Shown here: positions 46,601 to 54,993 of the stretch, one piece after another
Numbering within the stretch: position 1 is the stretch's first letter
Layout: every line of letters starts with the position of its first letter
Origin: Pseudomonadota bacterium
Lineage (GTDB): Bacteria; Desulfobacterota; Desulfobacteria; Desulfobacterales; JAHIVH01
Direction of reading: 5' to 3'
DNA: 64,000 nucleotides
NCBI GenBank assembly: GCA_018816735.1
Contig: JAHIVH010000013.1
Span: 185,024 to 249,023 of the forward strand
Translations under genes and position numbers: made by a program
The notes under the pieces: model-generated
The model's input: the letters and a program-made list of their open reading frames with translations, nothing else
Told to the model about the DNA's origin: nothing
Databases searched by the model: none

Positions 46601-47163
46601 TCTGGTCCGGGCAGTATGAATATATGGAGCGCGCACGTAAAACGCTGAATCTTATTGTACCGGTAACCTTATTTGTCATATTTATTCTGCTTTATCTTCA
46701 TTTTAAGAACATAACAGAAGCCATGATTGTCATGGGAAGTCTTCCCTTTGCCCTGGTAGGAGGCATTTGGCTTCTATATCTGCTAAACTATAATATTTCA
46801 GTGGCAGTCGTCGTCGGATTCATTGCATTGGCCGGTCTTGCGGCAGAAACAGGCGTGGTGATGCTGGTTTACCTTGATGAAGCCTATGCCCGCAGAAAAT
46901 CACAGAATGCGATGAATTCCAAAGAAGATCTTCATGGCGCAGTCATTGAAGGTGCCGTTGACAGGGTAAGGCCGAAACTCATGACCGTATCCACAACTTT
47001 GATAGGGCTTCTCCCTGTCATGTGGGGTACTGAAACCGGTTCGGAAGTCATGAAGCGAATAGCCGCCCCCATGGTCGGTGGCCTTATTTCATCCACCATT
47101 TTAACGCTTATCATTATTCCCGTTGTTTACGATATCTGGAAACGGCGGGAGTTTGAACTGTAA
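43693..47163 (+). CDS. cusA: Heavy-metal efflux RND transporter, CusA family with insertions (copy 2)
   Basis: An 1156-residue pump, about 115 residues longer than the set-1 CusA. Family signatures: DAIPDLSDVQVIIYTDYPGQAP near TM1, GVMVDASVVLVENAHKHLE in TM4, and ALAGLAAETGVVMLVYLD. Two insertions explain the length: a segment near residues 500-570 predicted to add membrane helices (IYLTAVIGPPLLVILSALAGV; YSLVAAICLSIFALICLIP), and a tandemly duplicated Trp-rich segment near residues 690-755. The ATG at 43693 has AAAGG 8 nt upstream; the TTG at 43687 is too close to it. Cu(I)/Ag(I) export is inferred from family and from the operon. Confidence 0.92.
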   Translation: MIENIIEWSVKNKFMVILATAFVILAGIIAMIHMPVDAIPDLSDVQVIIYTDYPGQAPQVVEDQVTYPLTTAMLSVPFAKVVRGYSFFGLSFVYIIFEDGTDLYWARSRVLEYLNFVSGRLPQGVTPSLGPDATGVGWIYEYVIKDTTGKYDLQQLRSFQDWYLRYELTAIPGVSEVASIGGFVKQYQVEVDPNKLMAYDLSLKKVKEAIKRSNSDVGGKLLEMGETEFMVRGLGYIRSKQDLESVAVGVDMKGTPILLKNVATVNIGPELRRGILEWNGEGEIVGGIVIMRFGENALDVIKRVKGKLSDLEKGLPEGVKIDTGYDRSGLIERGVHTLKQKLIEEMSVVAIICIIFLLHFRSAFVTIFTLPVGILVSILVMYALGINANIMSLGGIAIAIGVMVDASVVLVENAHKHLEKDQGKKSHTQIIIDASKEVGPALFYSLLIITISFVPVFTLQEQSGRMFKPLAYTKTFAMAASSILAITIIPVLMTFFVRERVLDKDTTKKRKMGIYLTAVIGPPLLVILSALAGVHLPDYSLVAAICLSIFALICLIPQKIMTESENPLSRFFIKIYKPIIHLVLKRRKTTLLLVILILMATAYPMKKLGSEFMPPLNEGDLLYMPTTLPGISITKARELLQQTDKIIQQFPEVHHTLGKIGRAETPTDPAPLSMIETTIMLRPEVEYEGIHVDRFFSGWPGWLKKPLTWIWPEETKGKILHEWRKKKIDRFFSGWPGIIQKPLSWIWPEKRYITMEELTDGLNQAIQFPGLTNAWTMPIKTRTDMLSTGIKTPVGIKLMGPDLSVLSDLGEKIEAVVKDIPGTLSAYSERVTGGNYFDFAINRDYIARYGLTVGDVQDVIMTAIGGMNITSTVEGLERYPVNLRYNRELRDDIDKLKRVLVPTMSGAQIPLAQLADIRIHKGPAGIKSENARRTAWIYVDLKGVDVGTYVKNAKQVVEKEVRLPTGYSMVWSGQYEYMERARKTLNLIVPVTLFVIFILLYLHFKNITEAMIVMGSLPFALVGGIWLLYLLNYNISVAVVVGFIALAGLAAETGVVMLVYLDEAYARRKSQNAMNSKEDLHGAVIEGAVDRVRPKLMTVSTTLIGLLPVMWGTETGSEVMKRIAAPMVGGLISSTILTLIIIPVVYDIWKRREFEL
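45766..45942 (+). repeat. cusA: Tandem duplicated segment inside cusA-2
   Basis: Two 23-codon units starting at 45766 and 45874 (108 nt apart) encode VDRFFSGWPGWLKKPLTWIW and IDRFFSGWPGIIQKPLSWIW. Related CusA proteins have at most one such unit. The DNA copies have diverged, so the duplication is old. Confidence 0.75.
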
Positions 47164-47200
47164 AGTCAAGTTAACGTAAAAGCAATAAAGGAGAATTTCA

Positions 47201-47713
47201 ATGAACAGAAAAAATTTTTTAAATGTATGTGTATTCATCAGTGCGATTATTTTTATGCTTTCAACCTATGCCTTTGCCATGGATTCCTCCGGACAAGGTC
47301 ATGGGAGTATGGGGGATGGCAAAACCATGGCGCATGGCAGCGGTCATCAGATGGGAATGGACCATTCAAGCATGATGGGTGACATGATTCATCACTCAAC
47401 TGTTGACGGTTATTCCATGATGTACCACCTGATTGACATGACGGCACACATGAAAGACATGCCTGAAATGAAAGGCAGCCATCACCTGATGGTATCTTTA
47501 AAAGATCAGAATGGGAAAACTGTGGCCGATGCCATATTGGGTTTTTCTGTTACAGGTCCGGATAAAGAGGAGCAGAAGGTTATGGCCATGGGAATGAGTG
47601 ATGGATTTGGCGGAGATATCAACCTGATGAAAAAAGGTGACTATACCATCAAAGTAAAAGCACTTGTGGGAAAAACCAAGCTCGTCGATGAATTTACCTA
47701 TACCGTGAAATAG
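47201..47713 (+). CDS. His/Met-rich periplasmic protein, putative copper-binding
   Basis: A 170-residue protein with signal peptide (about 1-26, STYAFAM). The mature N terminus (27-95) is unusually rich in His and Met: GHGSMGDGKTMAHGSGHQMG, DHSSMMGDMIHHST, TAHMKDMPEMKGSHHLM. The C-terminal part (about 95-170) looks like a small beta-sandwich (VSLKDQNGKTVADAILGFSVTGP; GDYTIKVKALVGKTKLVDEFTYTV). The order resembles periplasmic copper-capture proteins that feed RND adaptors, here in the CusF position at the end of the operon, though it is not homologous to CusF by eye. AAGGAG precedes the ATG. The metal role is inferred. Confidence 0.75.
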   Translation: MNRKNFLNVCVFISAIIFMLSTYAFAMDSSGQGHGSMGDGKTMAHGSGHQMGMDHSSMMGDMIHHSTVDGYSMMYHLIDMTAHMKDMPEMKGSHHLMVSLKDQNGKTVADAILGFSVTGPDKEEQKVMAMGMSDGFGGDINLMKKGDYTIKVKALVGKTKLVDEFTYTVK

Positions 47714-47861
47714 CGGTTTTAGATCAGGGCTGCTGACTTGAAAATTGAATAAAAGCCGCTTTTTACAAGGGGTTTTTGATTTCATTCAACTATATATTCA
47801 AGTAAGAAATCCCTACGTATCGGCCAATTGGTTCAGATTTGTCAGTCATCATCATTACTTC

Positions 47862-49025
47862 ATGGCGGTCACACCTTTGGAAAATAAAGATTCGAATTCG
47901 TTTAAAATTTTAATTGTAGAAGATAGCCCGTCCGCACGTTTTAAAATTATAGACACCCTGAAGGGTCTTGATGCCGTGATCCTGGAAGCGGATGACGGCA
48001 CCACCGCATTGTCCATTTTAAAACAGGAAACGGAAACTATCGATCTCGTTCTCAGTGATCTGGTCATGAAAGTCATGCATGGGGATGAACTTTGCAAAAC
48101 AATCCGGGAAGGTCTGGGCTTTAAGGATCTCCCCGTGATCATTTTAAGTTCCAAAACCGACAAGGACACGATTTTAAGATTGTTTCAGGCCGGAGCCAAT
48201 GACTATTTGTTTAAACCCTTCACCCCGCCAGAGCTTCTGGCCAGGATACAATCCCATCTGGAGCAACGGAAACTCAACAAAATTCTCAAACAAACCATAC
48301 AGGAACTGAGTGATCTGAATCGAATGAAAGATCATTTTTTGGCCGCCTGTTCCCATGATTTCAGATCACCGCTTCAGGGAATAATGGGGTTCACCGAACT
48401 CTTAATGCTCGAAGATTCTCTTAATGAATCTCATCTCGACACGTTAAACAGCATCATGATATCCGTGACACAACTGCATGAACTGATTGATTCCCTGCTC
48501 GATTTTTCCCTTGCCGGTAATAAACCCGAAGAGATTTCAAAGATACCTATGAATCTTGTTTCCGTGGTTAAGTCATGTGTAAATAACGTGCAGTTCAGTG
48601 CGAAAAATAAAAATATTAAAATAAAGACCACTCCTTGTATGGACCTGCCCACGATAACCGGGAATCCCAATGCACTATCACGTATATTCACTAACCTGCT
48701 CTCGAATGCCGTCAAATTTTCTTCTCCGGAAGGCTTGATTACCATAGATTTTAATAATAATGGCAATGAATCCATATCGATTTCAATAACAGATACCGGT
48801 GTGGGTATTGCCGAAGACGTCATCCCGATCATATTTGACCGGTATTCCAAAGCATCCCATAAAGGCACGAATGGCGAAAAAAGCACCGGGCTGGGGTTGT
48901 ACATCACAAAGCAGCTGGTTGAACTTCACCACGGGAAAATCGATGTGGCAAGTCAGGTAAACAAAGGGTCATGTTTTACGGTCACGTTTCCCCTGAAAGT
49001 CCAAAAATCAAGCATTTCCAAATAA
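47862..49025 (+). CDS. Response regulator-histidine kinase hybrid (REC-HisKA-HATPase)
   Basis: About 387 residues from ATG 47862: receiver domain (ILIVEDSPSARFK; phospho-Asp in VLSDLVMKVMHGDE; Lys in SSKTDKD), a linker coiled coil, HisKA with the His in ACSHDFRSPLQGIMGFTELL, and HATPase (ITDTGVGI; STGLGLYITKQLVE). It has no membrane segment, so it is a cytoplasmic relay with the receiver N-terminal. The start is unsure: the frame is open from TTG 47745, and no candidate has a good ribosome site. It follows the cus-2 operon by about 150 nt, and a regulatory link to metals is possible but unsupported. Confidence 0.82.
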   Translation: MAVTPLENKDSNSFKILIVEDSPSARFKIIDTLKGLDAVILEADDGTTALSILKQETETIDLVLSDLVMKVMHGDELCKTIREGLGFKDLPVIILSSKTDKDTILRLFQAGANDYLFKPFTPPELLARIQSHLEQRKLNKILKQTIQELSDLNRMKDHFLAACSHDFRSPLQGIMGFTELLMLEDSLNESHLDTLNSIMISVTQLHELIDSLLDFSLAGNKPEEISKIPMNLVSVVKSCVNNVQFSAKNKNIKIKTTPCMDLPTITGNPNALSRIFTNLLSNAVKFSSPEGLITIDFNNNGNESISISITDTGVGIAEDVIPIIFDRYSKASHKGTNGEKSTGLGLYITKQLVELHHGKIDVASQVNKGSCFTVTFPLKVQKSSISK

Positions 49026-49034
49026 CCCATTCTG

Positions 49035-49110
49035 ATGGCGTCGAAAAAGTCATATCTACGGCTTTGTAGCTTTTTTTTATTTACTCGACATACTACGTGT
49101 ATGACTTCGC
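49035..49110. repeat. Possible interspersed repeat or terminator after the hybrid kinase gene
   Basis: The stretch begins ATGGCGTCGAAAAAGTCAT and contains two small inverted repeats (CTAC/GTAG at 49056-49069 followed by eight T, and CATAC/GTATG in the next 40 nt). This resembles the left part of short interspersed repeats with a GGCGTCGAAAAAGT end seen in deltaproteobacterial genomes; no matching right end is present. The remainder of the 49026-49467 gap shows no gene. Confidence 0.4.
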
Positions 49111-49467
49111 GAATAAATATACAACCATCGACTGAAAGTCGGAGGGTTTAAGGCAAGTGCTGAAAGCACGGATACGTGTTCTGCTCTTAACGACCACGAG
49201 TAAATCCAAATGCGACCCTTTAATGACTATTCGCCGGCCTTGATTTTTTTAAAAATCGATATATGATACCTTCTTTTCAAAACGGGCTATCGGGTGAAGA
49301 AATGTCCGTGTTTGGGTTTGAAATGATTAACAGTCTGATTTGATGAGATATTGCAATTATTTCAGGCTTAAGATAATGATGGTCATTCATTGTTTTTTGG
49401 TGTATGTAGGGTGACGTTGTTGATTGATTGTTAATTGAATAATCATTATAAAAAAGGTGTATTTGCC

Positions 49468-49626
49468 ATGCTTATGAATTATCTTGATCCGGGTACCGGG
49501 ACAATGATCATCTCAGCGATTGTGGGCATCTTTGCCACGGTCGTGTTAGGCTTCAAAACCATCTGGTACAAACTGACCTCATTTTTTACCGGCAAAAAAA
49601 ACAACCCTTCAGATAACAATCAATGA
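49468..49626 (+). CDS. Small single-pass membrane protein with YLDPGTG motif
   Basis: A 52-residue protein: MLMNYLDPGTGTM, one transmembrane helix (about 14-33, IISAIVGIFATVVLGFKTIW), then a basic Ser/Asn-rich cytoplasmic tail. AAGGTG lies 9 nt before the ATG at 49468. The TGA overlaps the next gene's ATG (49623), so it is coupled to the TagB/TagF-like transferase and opens the AEP operon. Short proteins starting with (N)YLDPGTGS are seen beside polysaccharide genes; their role is unknown, and a membrane scaffold for the transferase is a guess. Confidence 0.7.
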   Translation: MLMNYLDPGTGTMIISAIVGIFATVVLGFKTIWYKLTSFFTGKKNNPSDNNQ

Positions 49627-50810
49627 GGGAGCCCCAAAAAATACCCGGCTTTTTTCGTTCCTGGGGTTTTTACCGGAAATTTAAAAAACAAGACCCGAAC
49701 GAGAAAGCCATTGTCTTTTATTCTGAAAGCGGGCAGGACTGGCATCATTTGTCCCCGTTGATCCATGACCTTACAAAACGGCTGGGAAAGACGGTTTGTT
49801 ATGTATCCTCAGATCCGAATGATCCGGGTTTACATCAGGAGAATAAAAATTTGCGCCCGTTTTACATCCGGGAAGGCATGGTGCAGATTCTTTTTTTTCA
49901 GTTTTTAAAAGTGGATGTTCTGGTGCTGACCATGCTCGACCTGAATCACTTTCAACTGAAACGGTCCATCCATCCGGTTCATTACATATACGTCTTCCAT
50001 GCCATGGGAAGCACCCATATGGTGGATCTGGAAGACTCCTACGATCATTATGATACGGTTTTTTGCGCAGGCCCCCATCAAAAAGAGGAAATCCGGAAAC
50101 GGGAAGAATTAAAAAAACTGCCCCCAAAACATCTGTTTGATCACGGGTATGCCCGGCTGGAGCAGTTGATTGAAAAGAACAGGGCCTATGCAGATTCCCA
50201 TGAGGATAACGAAAACCCGACCATTCTTCTTGCCCCCACCTGGGGGGATACAAGTATTTTAAACACCTGCGGCCTGAAACTGGTGGAAACACTTTTGAAT
50301 GCCGGATTCAACTTGATTTTGCGTCCCCATTACCAGACGCTCAAACGAACACCCCAAGTGGTGAAAGCGATTCTGGGTCGATTTGGCGATCACGACAGGT
50401 TTGAATATATTGACCGGATGGGAGAGACCGATTCCCTGTTCAAGTCCGATCTTCTGATTTGCGACTGGTCGTCCATGTCCATGGAATATGCCCTTGGCCT
50501 TGAAAAACCGGTCCTCTTTATCGACGTTCCCAAACGGGTGAGAAACCCAAATTACGAAGATTTGGGGTTGGAGCCGTTGGAAATAGCCATACGAAAAGAG
50601 GTGGGAAAGATACTTGACCCATTGATGATCGAAACTGCACCTGACCTGATCCGGCAACTTCTCTCCGACCCGGATGCATTTAAAAACAGAATCAAGACAT
50701 TGAGGGAGAAAATCGTTTTCAATCTGGGAAAAAGTGCACAGACCGGAGCAGAAGAAATTGTTCGCATTTCAGAGAATTTCAAAGAAAAAAAAAGGGGGGC
50801 ATCCGCATGA
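49623..50810 (+). CDS. CDP-glycerol glycerophosphotransferase-like (TagB/TagF family) transferase
   Basis: A 395-residue peripheral membrane transferase of the GT-B-like teichoic-acid polymerase family. Conserved segments: the central YVFHAMGSTHM (candidate catalytic His), ILLAPTWGDTS, LILRPHY, and the C-terminal SDLLICDWSSMSMEYALGLEKPVLFI, which is the CDP-alcohol-phosphate-binding signature. Family members move phospho-alcohol groups from CDP donors onto glycans or lipids. In this operon the donor is plausibly CMP-AEP rather than CDP-glycerol; this is inference. It overlaps both neighbours by 4 nt. Confidence 0.83.
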   Translation: MREPQKIPGFFRSWGFYRKFKKQDPNEKAIVFYSESGQDWHHLSPLIHDLTKRLGKTVCYVSSDPNDPGLHQENKNLRPFYIREGMVQILFFQFLKVDVLVLTMLDLNHFQLKRSIHPVHYIYVFHAMGSTHMVDLEDSYDHYDTVFCAGPHQKEEIRKREELKKLPPKHLFDHGYARLEQLIEKNRAYADSHEDNENPTILLAPTWGDTSILNTCGLKLVETLLNAGFNLILRPHYQTLKRTPQVVKAILGRFGDHDRFEYIDRMGETDSLFKSDLLICDWSSMSMEYALGLEKPVLFIDVPKRVRNPNYEDLGLEPLEIAIRKEVGKILDPLMIETAPDLIRQLLSDPDAFKNRIKTLREKIVFNLGKSAQTGAEEIVRISENFKEKKRGASA

Positions 50811-52654
50811 CATCCGGCGTGGGTCCCTCATTCAAAAACTGGCTCAAATCTCCTGAGCGAAAACCATTGATTCAATGGGGAAGCTGGTTCTTCTTTTTTA
50901 CCGGATTGATTCAGGTCATCATCGGGCTCAGGTATTTATCCACGTATACCTTTCCCCAGGATGCGATAGGGCTTATCTACACGATCTCCGCATTTTTCAG
51001 CCACTTTATTTTTATCAGTTATCTGGTGTGGATTGTTTTTATTTTGCCCCTCACTATTATTATCCCCAAACAAAAATGGATCGTTCCCTTATCCGTTCTG
51101 ACATCTTCCCTGATTTTGTCTGCAACGCTCCTTGACAGCCTTGTTTTCGGAGACAACCGGTTCCATATGAGCACACTGATTATGTCCATCCTGGGCATGA
51201 AGACCTGGCTGTTCGGATTGGTCTATTTGTTTATTTTTTTTGCTTTTACAACCTTTCTGTCCGGCAGAGTTTTGGCATTTGCCGGAAAGCCCGGAAAACG
51301 GCTATGCGGTTATTTTATATCGGTAATCTGTGTGCTTCTCCTTTTATTGACCCATGCCATTCATATCTGGGCGGATGCGAATTATTACACCCCGGTCACC
51401 CGGTTCACAACCTACCTGCCGCTATATTATCCAGCAACCGCAAAACGGTTCATGATGAAACACGGTCTTGCCAGTATCAATCAAAACCGGGATGAGAAAA
51501 AACTAAACGACCTCAACGATAAACATGCAAAAGAAAGTTTGTTGTACCCCATAAATCCCCTGGAATACAAGACACCGGAGCACGGTCTGAACATTTGTGT
51601 CATTGTAATCGACGCCTTGAGAGCTGATGCCTTTACAGAAGCGCTGACACCCAATCTCCTCGAGTTTTCAAAACATGCGGTCGTGTTCAAAAATCATTAC
51701 AGCGGCGGGAATTCCTCCCGAATGGGGGCATTCTCCCTGTTCTATGGTCTGCCTTCCACCTACTGGCAATATTTTGAAGGCATTAGCAAAACGCCTGTTC
51801 TGATTGACAGGCTCCAGAAAGAGAATTATCAGTTCGGGATTTTTGGCAGTGCGCCTCTTTACAGGCCAACGAGCCTCGATCGAACGGTCTTTGCCAACAT
51901 TCACGATTTGAGAATGGAAACGACCTGCGACATCGATGCATCCTATGCCAGGGATATAAAAATCACCGAGGAATGGATGTCGTGGCTCGGGGACAGAGAC
52001 AAAAAACAGCCGTTTTTCGGGTTCCTCTTTTTTGACGCGCCCACGGCCAAGAGTTATCCGCCTGAGTATGAAAGCCGGTTTCCTGAAGATGGGAATGCAT
52101 CAAAGATAGAAAAAAAATACCGCCGATACAAAACAGCCGTTTGCTTTGACGATGACCTCGCAGGAAAGGTATTGCGTGATCTTGAGGAAAGAAATCTCCT
52201 GAACAACACCATTGTCATCATCACCGCAGATCATGGGGAGGAGTTCGATGATAACGAGATGGGCTATGCCGGTCACGGATCGTCCTACAGCAGATTTCAG
52301 CTTAAGGTGCCTATGATCATTTCATGGCCAGGCAGGGAAGCACGGCAAATAGAAAGGCGGACATCCCATAATGACATCCCGGCAACACTTTTGACAGAAG
52401 CTTTGGGATGCACCAACCCGGCTTCTGACTTCTGTTCGGGTACAGATATTTTTAAGGGACCTGAGTGGGAGTGGATGATCTCCGGGAGTTATTACAATTT
52501 TGCCATCCTGGAACCTGACCAGATCACGATCAGCTATCCTGGAGGATATTTCGAAATCAGAGACAATGCATATGCCGTGATTTCAAACAAACACCTGAAC
52601 CGGAAAGTGCTCAGGGAAGCATTGAACGAATCCGGCAGATTTTATAAAAAGTGA
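50807..52654 (+). CDS. YejM/PbgA-like inner-membrane sulfatase-fold protein (DUF3413 + sulfatase)
   Basis: A 615-residue protein: five N-terminal transmembrane helices (about 20-190, the DUF3413 pattern with IGLRYLSTYTFPQDAIGLIYTISAFFSHF) and a periplasmic alkaline-phosphatase-fold domain (about 260-600). The metal-site strand IVIDALRADAFTE, the nucleophile region GGNSSRMGAFSLFYGLPSTYW and the later VIITADHGEEFDDNEMGYAGHGS are present. E. coli YejM has the same FGLFYG region but lacks full catalytic residues; here the ADHGEE and HG residues look intact while the usual Thr is Ser. A phospho/phosphonoalcohol transferase onto lipid or glycan is plausible in this operon. Its ATG overlaps the previous stop. 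Confidence 0.8.
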   Translation: MTSGVGPSFKNWLKSPERKPLIQWGSWFFFFTGLIQVIIGLRYLSTYTFPQDAIGLIYTISAFFSHFIFISYLVWIVFILPLTIIIPKQKWIVPLSVLTSSLILSATLLDSLVFGDNRFHMSTLIMSILGMKTWLFGLVYLFIFFAFTTFLSGRVLAFAGKPGKRLCGYFISVICVLLLLLTHAIHIWADANYYTPVTRFTTYLPLYYPATAKRFMMKHGLASINQNRDEKKLNDLNDKHAKESLLYPINPLEYKTPEHGLNICVIVIDALRADAFTEALTPNLLEFSKHAVVFKNHYSGGNSSRMGAFSLFYGLPSTYWQYFEGISKTPVLIDRLQKENYQFGIFGSAPLYRPTSLDRTVFANIHDLRMETTCDIDASYARDIKITEEWMSWLGDRDKKQPFFGFLFFDAPTAKSYPPEYESRFPEDGNASKIEKKYRRYKTAVCFDDDLAGKVLRDLEERNLLNNTIVIITADHGEEFDDNEMGYAGHGSSYSRFQLKVPMIISWPGREARQIERRTSHNDIPATLLTEALGCTNPASDFCSGTDIFKGPEWEWMISGSYYNFAILEPDQITISYPGGYFEIRDNAYAVISNKHLNRKVLREALNESGRFYKK

Positions 52655-52695
52655 CCTTTTTTGGGGTTGGCACCAGACTTTCGCATTTCTGACAT

Positions 52696-54234
52696 ATGAC
52701 AACATACAAACGATTCATCACCTACCTGATTGCTTTCATTTGCTGCCTTGTCCGGCTGGATGGCGCTATGGCAGGAATGCCGGTTCAGACCGATCATCAG
52801 CAATATATTTTTTCAAGTGATAATGGCGATTTACTGGCCATTCATTCAACCTATGCTTCATACAAAGACGCGCAATCTGTCCCATCGGTCGATACGATTG
52901 CCCCTGTTTTGTCATTCGCGGTTTTGGATAATCCGGCGTTAAACGATGCGTTTATCAATCTTCGGTATCTACTTGAAGAAAAACAAGAAAATCATCAAAA
53001 TATTACCCTCATTTTTAAGTCGGAACCGTTAAACTCAGGGGCGTATTTCAGAAAGATATACACCCTTTCCAAAAAAGAATATTTCATGGATGTGTCATTT
53101 GCTATAGAAACACCGGATGAGTTTTCCCATCTTTATGTCACCCGTTTCCAAATAACCCTTCACCAGACCGGCATGTTTTCAACCTCGCCCCATTCAGACA
53201 CGCCTGAAGCAAGGCGAGCTGTGTTCATTGCCGACAAGGATTGTTTTTCACCAACAAATTTTGCTGAAGAATTCAATAATGTACTGACCAAAGAGACCTG
53301 GGCAGGCTTTCGGGACAGATTTTTCGCTTTACTGATCAAACCGTTAAATGATTCTATAAAGCTTGAAACAAGTGAGCCGGCGTCAACAGATTCCGCTTTG
53401 CTTCAGTTTTCGCTTCAGCCGTTTGACGATTTCTTTTTTTTCAGGATATATGCCGGTCCCATTGACTGGTATTCATTTGGCAATGAAAAAGAAACGCTCT
53501 CCCCATTGCTATACAATCACCTGTGGTTCTGGGTGCGGTATATCAGTTTCGGGTTGTTCTTTCTCCTTTCATGGCTGATTCAGATTACCGGCAACCACGG
53601 GTTGTCCATTATCCTGTTGTCGTTAACCGTAAAAATCCTGATGCTTCCCCTGGTCCATGTCTCAGACAAATGGCAGGCGGATGTCAATACAAAGAAAACC
53701 CTTCTTCACCCCCATTTGAAAGAAATCAAATCCCAATATAAAGGGGAGGAACAGCATAGACGAACCCTTGCCCTGCATAAAGAGCTTGGCATTCATCCCA
53801 TGTACCCCTTGAAAAATTTTCTGGGGCTTTTTGTTCAGATCCCGATTTTTTTTGCCGCATATCATACATTGGGCGAGAACGTATCTTTGAGCGGCATCCC
53901 TTTTTTGTGGATCAGGGATCTGGCTGAGCCGGATCAATTTGCGCGTCTGCCATTTCATCTGTTTTACTTTGGGGAATACCTGAATCTCCTGCCGTTTCTG
54001 ATGACCGCCATCACGGTGGTCACGGCGTTTCTTTTTCAGGACAGATCATTGTCGGAAGACTTACTAAAGAAGCAGCAGCTGAATCTTTATATCATGGCCT
54101 TGTTTTTCCTCGTGCTTTTTTATACCTTTCCTGCAGGCATGGTGTTGTACTGGACCATGAATAATGTGCTGTCGCTTGTTAAAACCCTTATTCAGAAAAG
54201 TTTCAGCGGAAAATCCCGTGGAGAAACCGGATAA
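52696..54234 (+). CDS. Divergent YidC/Oxa1-family membrane insertase paralogue
   Basis: A 512-residue protein with the Gram-negative YidC plan: N-terminal signal/TM (about 8-27), a periplasmic beta-supersandwich domain (about 30-255), and the conserved five-helix core (about 270-500): WLIQITGNHGLSIILLSLTVKILMLPL, the coiled coil C1 (QADVNTKKTLLHPHLKEIKSQY), HPMYPLKNFLGLFVQIPIFFAAYHTL and FPAGMVLYWTMNN. The groove residue equivalent to E. coli Arg366 is Lys. It is embedded in the AEP operon, away from the usual rpmH-rnpA-yidC locus, so it is probably a dedicated paralogue for one of the small membrane proteins here; that is inference. Confidence 0.87.
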   Translation: MTTYKRFITYLIAFICCLVRLDGAMAGMPVQTDHQQYIFSSDNGDLLAIHSTYASYKDAQSVPSVDTIAPVLSFAVLDNPALNDAFINLRYLLEEKQENHQNITLIFKSEPLNSGAYFRKIYTLSKKEYFMDVSFAIETPDEFSHLYVTRFQITLHQTGMFSTSPHSDTPEARRAVFIADKDCFSPTNFAEEFNNVLTKETWAGFRDRFFALLIKPLNDSIKLETSEPASTDSALLQFSLQPFDDFFFFRIYAGPIDWYSFGNEKETLSPLLYNHLWFWVRYISFGLFFLLSWLIQITGNHGLSIILLSLTVKILMLPLVHVSDKWQADVNTKKTLLHPHLKEIKSQYKGEEQHRRTLALHKELGIHPMYPLKNFLGLFVQIPIFFAAYHTLGENVSLSGIPFLWIRDLAEPDQFARLPFHLFYFGEYLNLLPFLMTAITVVTAFLFQDRSLSEDLLKKQQLNLYIMALFFLVLFYTFPAGMVLYWTMNNVLSLVKTLIQKSFSGKSRGETG

Positions 54235-54913
54235 TCATTCACTTGTCCAAACTTTTTTATATGGCGCAATTGTTTTTGGCGTATTTTCCGCGTCACGCCT
54301 TGCCATTCAATTCGGACTCGAGGCCTTTATCATCAGTGGGGATGCATCTGATTTCTCCGGATTGATAATTTCTTTATCCACGGTGTTCTCAAGTCTGGCT
54401 GGGATATTAACCCTTCGTCTTGTCATTCGAACCATCGGCATTCCCTCAAAAGAAATTTGGGGTACCCCTTCATTCCATATAAAAGAGATTGGCAAATGGC
54501 TTTTTTTATGCATTGTCACAGCCTGCCTTTATGACGCGATCCGGTATGCCGAGTGCCGTGAAATTGTCCCTGAATGGCTGGTATCCATTTATCTGACAAC
54601 GCATTCCTGGGTGTTGTTCCTGCTTTCTTTTGTCGGTGTTGCCCCTGTGTTTGAGGAGCTTTTTTTTCGCGGGTTTTTGGTTAACAGGCTATCAAAATCA
54701 GCCCTTGGCGTCTTTGGGGCATCTGTTGTCACCTCTTTATTGTGGGCGCTAACCCATATGCAGTATACGTTCTTTGATATGACCGTGATCTTTATGCTGG
54801 GTATGTTTTTCTGCTATGCCCGGATAAAGACGGCATCCGTATATACATGTGTGTTCATGCATATGGTTTTGAATCTTTGGACCTTTTTGGAAATTATTCT
54901 TTTGAGTTCATAA
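54218..54913 (+). CDS. CPBP-family intramembrane metalloprotease (Abi/CAAX-like)
   Basis: About 231 residues with six or seven predicted helices and the three CPBP motifs: FEELFFRGFLVNRL (EExxxR), the middle-helix ALTHMQYTFFDM with metal His, and FMHMVLNLW near the C terminus. The GTG at 54218 is preferred, with AGCGGA about 7 nt upstream, overlapping the YidC stop by 17 nt; an open frame from ATG 54164 is inside yidC. It is translationally linked to the YidC paralogue, suggesting the two handle the same membrane substrate. Proteolysis of prenylated or other membrane proteins is known for the family; the target here is unknown. Confidence 0.85.
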   Translation: MEKPDNHSLVQTFLYGAIVFGVFSASRLAIQFGLEAFIISGDASDFSGLIISLSTVFSSLAGILTLRLVIRTIGIPSKEIWGTPSFHIKEIGKWLFLCIVTACLYDAIRYAECREIVPEWLVSIYLTTHSWVLFLLSFVGVAPVFEELFFRGFLVNRLSKSALGVFGASVVTSLLWALTHMQYTFFDMTVIFMLGMFFCYARIKTASVYTCVFMHMVLNLWTFLEIILLSS

Positions 54914-54993
54914 AAACATTATGTATAAGAAGGACAGCATCGATTTAATGTGAGAAATTTTATTTTTTTAACCCTAAACCGAATAGCATCAAC

